Shown here: positions 57,719 to 64,000 of the stretch, piece by piece
How the letters are laid out: every line of letters begins with the position of its first letter
Numbering within the stretch: the stretch's first letter is position 1
NCBI GenBank assembly: GCA_035693025.1
Contig: DASSHI010000015.1
Coordinates: 5,324-69,323, forward strand
Reading direction: 5' to 3'
DNA: 64,000 nucleotides
Source: VRUE01 sp035693025
Lineage (GTDB): Bacteria > Actinomycetota > Thermoleophilia > Solirubrobacterales > 70-9
Position numbers and translations under genes: made by a program
The notes under the pieces: generated by a model
What the model was told of the DNA's origin: nothing
The model's database searches: none
Seen by the model: the letters and a program-made list of their open reading frames with translations, nothing else

Positions 57719-58243
57719 TTGTATCGCTGGTACGTGATCAACACCTACTCCGGGCACGAGAACAAGGTCAAGCACAACCTCGAGCACCGAGTGCAGACGA
57801 TGGCCCAGAACCGCAACGTGCGCCAGGTCGTGGTGCCGACCGAGCAGGTGATGGAAGTCAACAAAGAAGGCCAGAAAGAACCGAAAGAGAAACGGACGAT
57901 GCCCGGCTACGTCCTGGTCAACATGGAGATGACCGACGATGCCTGGGGCCTGGTCAAGAACACCCCCGGCGTGACCGGGTTCGTCGGCGCCCGCAACAAG
58001 CCGGTGCCGCTCTCCAAACCCGAGGTCGACCGCCTGCTGCACCGCGAGACTGCCGAGCGTCCCCGCACCCAGGCGCAGTTCTCGATCGGCGAGTCGGTCA
58101 AAGTCATCTCCGGCCCGCTCTCGGACTTCTCCGGCGAGATCGCCGAGATCAACGAGGACGCGGCCAAACTCAAGGTCCTGGTTTCGATCTTCGGCCGCGA
58201 GACGCCGGTCGAGGTCAATTACGACCAGGTCAAGAAGATCTAG
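57719..58243 (+). CDS. nusG: Transcription termination/antitermination factor NusG
   Basis: 174 residues from TTG at 57719, following AGGACCTCC. NGN domain: WYVINTYSGHENKVKHNLEH, MPGYVLVNMEMTDDAWGLVK, NTPGVTGFVGARNKPVPLSK; C-terminal KOW: GESVKVISGPLSDFSGEIAE. NusG binds RNA polymerase and links it to Rho and the ribosome. Intact and in the conserved position before rplK. Confidence 0.97.
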   Translation: MYRWYVINTYSGHENKVKHNLEHRVQTMAQNRNVRQVVVPTEQVMEVNKEGQKEPKEKRTMPGYVLVNMEMTDDAWGLVKNTPGVTGFVGARNKPVPLSKPEVDRLLHRETAERPRTQAQFSIGESVKVISGPLSDFSGEIAEINEDAAKLKVLVSIFGRETPVEVNYDQVKKI

Positions 58244-58270
58244 CCCGGCCCGCTACCCTCTCCGATCCCG

Positions 58271-58693
58271 ATGGCGAAAAAAGTCCTCACCCTCATCAAG
58301 CTGCAGATCCAGGCGGGCAACGCCAACCCGGCGCCGCCGGTCGGCCCCGCGCTGGGCCAGCACGGCGTCAACATCATGGAGTTCTGCAAAGCCTTCAACG
58401 CCCAGACCCAGAGCGAGGGCGGCACGATCATCCCGGTGGAGATCACGGTCTACGAGGACCGCTCCTTCAGCTTCGTCACCAAGACGCCGCCCGCCGCAGT
58501 GCTGATCCGCGAAGCGATCGGGATCAAAAAGGGCTCGGGCGAGCCGCACGTGAACAAAGTCGGCACGATCAGCCCGGCGCAGATCCGCGAGATCGCCGAG
58601 CGCAAGATGCCCGACCTCAACGCCAACGACCTCGACGCCGCCTCGAAGATCATCGCCGGCACCGCCCGCTCGATGGGCGTCGACGTCAAATAG
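58271..58693 (+). CDS. rplK: 50S ribosomal protein L11
   Basis: 140 residues. LIKLQIQAGNANPAPPVGPA and LGQHGVNIMEFCKAFNAQTQ are unmistakable, followed by the RNA-binding C-terminal domain ending SMGVDVK. It forms part of the GTPase-associated centre on 23S rRNA. Nine bases separate it from rplA. Confidence 0.98.
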   Translation: MAKKVLTLIKLQIQAGNANPAPPVGPALGQHGVNIMEFCKAFNAQTQSEGGTIIPVEITVYEDRSFSFVTKTPPAAVLIREAIGIKKGSGEPHVNKVGTISPAQIREIAERKMPDLNANDLDAASKIIAGTARSMGVDVK

Positions 58694-58702
58694 GAGATTT
58701 CG

Positions 58703-59410
58703 ATGGCCCACGGCAAGCGCTACCGCAAACAGCTCGACAAGGTCCAGCGCGAGCGCGAGTACCCACCTGCCGAGGCGATCGCGCTGATCAAGGAGACCGC
58801 CAGCGCCGGCTTCGACGAGACGGTCGAGCTGCACCTGCGGCTCGGCGTCAACGTCCGCCACGCCGAGGAGCAGCTGCGCGGCACGCTCGCGCTGCCCCAT
58901 GGGCTCGGCAAAGAGGTGACGATCGCGGTCTTCGCGGAAGGCCAGCAGGCGCGCGACGCGGAGGCGGCCGGCGCCGACTTCGTCGGCGGCCAGGACCTGG
59001 TCGAGAAAGTCTCCGAGGGCTGGACTGATTTCGACGTCGCGATCTCGACCCCGGACATGATGAAAGCCGTCGGCCAGCTCGGCCGTGTGCTCGGCCCGCA
59101 GGGCCTGATGCCCAATCCGAAGGTCGGCACCGTCACCGACGACGTCGAGAAAGCCGTTGGGGAGTCCAAGGCCGGCAAGATCGAGTACCGCACCGACCGC
59201 CAGGCGATCGTCCACGTCGCGATCGGCAAGGCCAGCTTCGAGGAGCAGCAGCTGCTCGACAACTGCGTCGCGGTGATCGACGAGGTCGTCCGCGCCAAAC
59301 CGTCCTCCTCGAAGGGCAAGTACATCCTCTCGGCGACGTTGACGACGACGATGGGCCCCGGCATCCGCGTCGACGCGGGCGCGAGGACGAAAGAGCCGGC
59401 GATCGCCTAG
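58703..59410 (+). CDS. rplA: 50S ribosomal protein L1
   Basis: 235 residues. HGKRYRKQLDKVQREREYPP at the start and VLGPQGLMPNPKVGTVTDDV in the middle identify L1, a component of the E-site stalk; L1 can also repress its own operon by binding mRNA in many bacteria. The end is RVDAGARTKEPAIA. It is followed by a 109-base gap holding a palindromic repeat, then rplJ. Confidence 0.98.
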   Translation: MAHGKRYRKQLDKVQREREYPPAEAIALIKETASAGFDETVELHLRLGVNVRHAEEQLRGTLALPHGLGKEVTIAVFAEGQQARDAEAAGADFVGGQDLVEKVSEGWTDFDVAISTPDMMKAVGQLGRVLGPQGLMPNPKVGTVTDDVEKAVGESKAGKIEYRTDRQAIVHVAIGKASFEEQQLLDNCVAVIDEVVRAKPSSSKGKYILSATLTTTMGPGIRVDAGARTKEPAIA

Positions 59411-59445
59411 ACTGCGCCGTCGCGAACCCGAGACCACCGGCAACC

Positions 59446-59493
59446 GCCGATGGGCCTCACCGTCCGCCATTTGGACGTTTCAGGCCCGTCGGC
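59446..59493 (+). repeat. Palindromic repeat family, copy B (rplA-rplJ intergenic)
   Basis: GCCGATGGGCC (59446-59456) pairs with GGCCCGTCGGC (59483-59493); inner CGTCC (59461-59465) pairs with GGACG (59473-59477) around GCCATTT. It matches the reverse complement of copy A at 35873-35921. It occupies the place where an L10-type ribosomal leader is expected, so it may have been co-opted for control of rplJL. Confidence 0.7.
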
Positions 59494-59519
59494 AATAGAA
59501 GCCCGGTGCAGGTGAACCA

Positions 59520-60236
59520 ATGAACCGAGACGAAAAGGCACAAGCCATTGAGGAGATCGCTGCCCAGATCGATGGGGCGGAGGCGATCTTCGCGGTCGAC
59601 TATCGGGGCATCAGCGTCCCCCAGGCGGCTGAACTGCGCGGCAAGCTGCGCGAAGCCGACACCAGCTTTCGCGTCGTCAAGAATCGGCTGACCAAACGCG
59701 CCGCCGATCAGGCCGGCGAGGCGCGGCTCGACGAGCTGCTGCAGGGCCCCACCGCACTTGCCTTCGTCCGTGGCGACACCGCCCAGGCCGCGAAGGCGAT
59801 CTCGACCTTCAACAAAGAGCACGAAGTCCTCACCTTCAAGGGCGGCTTCATGGGCGACCTCGCCCTCGACGAGGAAAGGTTCAAGTCGATCGCCCGCCTG
59901 CCGGCCCGCGAAGTGCTCGACGGCCAGCTCGCCGGCGTAGTGGCCAGCCCGCTGACCGGCCTGGTCCGCGGCCTCGGATCCATGATCCAAGGGTTGGCTT
60001 TGCAGCTGGGCCAGATTGCGGAGCAAGGGCTTGTTTCGGGTGAGGCTCCAGCCGAGTCGACCGCGGACCCTGCCGTGGCAGGGGACTCCGCGGAAGCTGG
60101 AAAGGCCGATGCGCCGGTCGAGGAGCCCCCGACGGAGAGCTCTGCTGAGAACCCCGCGCCCGAGCCTTCCCAAGCCGAGGGCGACGACGATGAGACTGCT
60201 GAAACTGACGACGACACGAAGGAAGAAGAGGAGTAA
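59520..60236 (+). CDS. rplJ: 50S ribosomal protein L10
   Basis: 238 residues. EDKAQAIEEIAAQIDGAEAI-like start, IFAVDYRGISVPQAAELRGK, then FRVVKNRLTKRAADQ and LAFVRGDTAQAAKAISTFNK. The core is followed by a ~65-residue acidic C-terminal tail (SAENPAPEPSQAEGDDDETA), longer than in most L10 proteins (usually about 165-180 residues in all). L10 anchors the L7/L12 stalk. It overlaps rplL by one base. Confidence 0.96.
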   Translation: MNRDEKAQAIEEIAAQIDGAEAIFAVDYRGISVPQAAELRGKLREADTSFRVVKNRLTKRAADQAGEARLDELLQGPTALAFVRGDTAQAAKAISTFNKEHEVLTFKGGFMGDLALDEERFKSIARLPAREVLDGQLAGVVASPLTGLVRGLGSMIQGLALQLGQIAEQGLVSGEAPAESTADPAVAGDSAEAGKADAPVEEPPTESSAENPAPEPSQAEGDDDETAETDDDTKEEEE

Positions 60237-60634
60237 TGGCGACGAAAGCAATTTCAACTGAGGATTGGATCGAGGAGCTGAAAGGCATCTCGGTGCTCGA
60301 GCTCTCCGAGCGGATCAAGGCGCTCGAGGAGGAGTTCGGCGTCTCCGCGACCGCGGTCGCGGCTGCTGCCCCCGCCGCTGCTGGCGCTCCCGCCGGCGAT
60401 GGCGACGGCGGTGGCGAAGAGTCCTCCACCGTCGACCTGGTCCTGACCGAGGTCGGCGGCCAGAAAGTGCCGGTGATCAAGGTCGTCCGCGCCGCGACCG
60501 GCCTCGGCCTCAAAGAGGCCAAGGCGATCGTCGACGAGGCTCCGAAAGCGATCAAAGAGGGCATCGAGCGCGACGAAGCCGAGAAGATCAAGGGGGAACT
60601 CGAGGAGGCCGGCGCCACCGTCGAGCTCAAATAA
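60236..60634 (+). CDS. rplL: 50S ribosomal protein L7/L12
   Basis: 132 residues. N-terminal dimer domain (DWIEELKGISVLELSERIKA), Ala/Gly-rich hinge (AAAAPAAAGAPAGDGDGGGE), C-terminal factor-binding domain VPVIKVVRAATGLGLKEAKA. It recruits and stimulates translation GTPases. The start overlaps the rplJ stop (TAATG). Confidence 0.98.
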   Translation: MATKAISTEDWIEELKGISVLELSERIKALEEEFGVSATAVAAAAPAAAGAPAGDGDGGGEESSTVDLVLTEVGGQKVPVIKVVRAATGLGLKEAKAIVDEAPKAIKEGIERDEAEKIKGELEEAGATVELK

Positions 60635-60787
60635 CCCGCTACAATGCGGAATTTCGGCCGCGGGCACGCCGAGCCGCCAGCCGAGTGACCGGGTTTGTTA
60701 TCTTCCCTGGTCGCGCGCCTGTTGTGTCCCCCTGCCCATATCTGCGCTGTATCCACGTCCCTCTGACCGTCTGAGGAGTCGCCGACT
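60635..60787 (+). promoter_or_regulatory. rplL-rpoB intergenic region with possible promoter
   Basis: About 150 bases. GCTACAATGCGG at 60638-60649 contains TACAAT, a good -10 hexamer, just behind the rplL stop, so rpoB may have its own promoter in addition to read-through. GAGGAG at 60771-60776 is the probable ribosome-binding site for the TTG start of rpoB. Confidence 0.4.

Positions 60788-64000
<3,213 letters not shown>

Overview
The window is high-GC, gene-dense DNA that looks like an actinobacterial chromosome, most probably class Thermoleophilia (Solirubrobacterales or relatives). The grounds are the intact rpmG-secE-nusG-rplK-rplA-rplJ-rplL-rpoB block at the right end, the frequent GTG/TTG starts, the PucR and TetR regulators, and a large secreted protein carrying the 'CPN...LPDCRAYELV' signature that I associate with this class. 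The taxonomic call is inference from gene content; no rRNA is present.

Left end (1-2.1 kb): two exported proteins, a peptidoglycan-binding hydrolase-like protein (cut by the window edge) and an HExxH protease, then tRNA-Asp. From about 2.1 to 11.7 kb lies an accessory island of visibly lower GC. Directly against the tRNA, on the minus strand, sits a chimeric gene ending in the C-terminal part of a serine recombinase. Upstream of it in the same tight operon are a frameshifted gene of unknown function, a DEAD-like helicase (HamB) and a DUF1837 nuclease-like protein (HamA), i.e. a Hachiman anti-phage system with two extra coupled genes. Next come a GNAT toxin whose antitoxin is truncated, a glyoxalase-fold protein with an S-adenosylhomocysteine hydrolase-like enzyme, a divergent SAM methyltransferase and a one-helix membrane protein. 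A 13-base exact copy of the tRNA-Asp 3' end at 11726-11738 suggests the island's far boundary. A VapBC-type toxin-antitoxin pair follows.

Middle (12.5-38 kb): a secreted protein; a membrane HD-GYP phosphodiesterase; a cell-wall precursor cluster (alpha/beta hydrolase, membrane-anchored MurF-like ligase, VanX-like D-Ala-D-Ala dipeptidase, an unknown two-helix protein and two D-Ala-D-Ala ligase-family genes); an XRE regulator, a methyltransferase and an ECF sigma factor; three tandem TetR regulators. Then comes a GABA/polyamine region: glutamate decarboxylase, ferritin, an enolase-superfamily protein, a PuuB-like oxidase, an APC permease, a GABA-type aminotransferase, a PucR regulator, alanine dehydrogenase and succinate-semialdehyde dehydrogenase. 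Together these could run a GABA shunt in which alanine dehydrogenase regenerates the pyruvate amino acceptor. A Phd/PIN toxin-antitoxin pair closes the block.

Right half (38-52 kb): a run of large exported proteins (RTX-like repeats; beta-repeat plus collagen-like protein; a 1242-residue FnIII protein; a 932-residue protein; a metzincin with FnIII and C-terminal repeats), several with basic His/Arg-rich tails, interrupted by a PucR-type regulator. These genes use GAA for glutamate where neighbouring metabolic genes use GAG. Then tRNA-Thr, two separate nucleotidyltransferase two-gene modules, a TetR, a TetR-like protein without a DNA-binding domain cotranscribed with an acyl-CoA dehydrogenase, and finally the core ribosomal/RNA-polymerase block, with rpoB cut by the window end.

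Notable non-gene structure: a palindromic repeat present in opposite orientations at 35873-35921 (inside the 3' end of the alanine dehydrogenase gene) and 59446-59493 (between rplA and rplJ); another long palindrome inside the oxidase gene; a 19-base identical promoter-like sequence before two TetR paralogues; and a consensus-like promoter with a long structured leader before the collagen-like gene.
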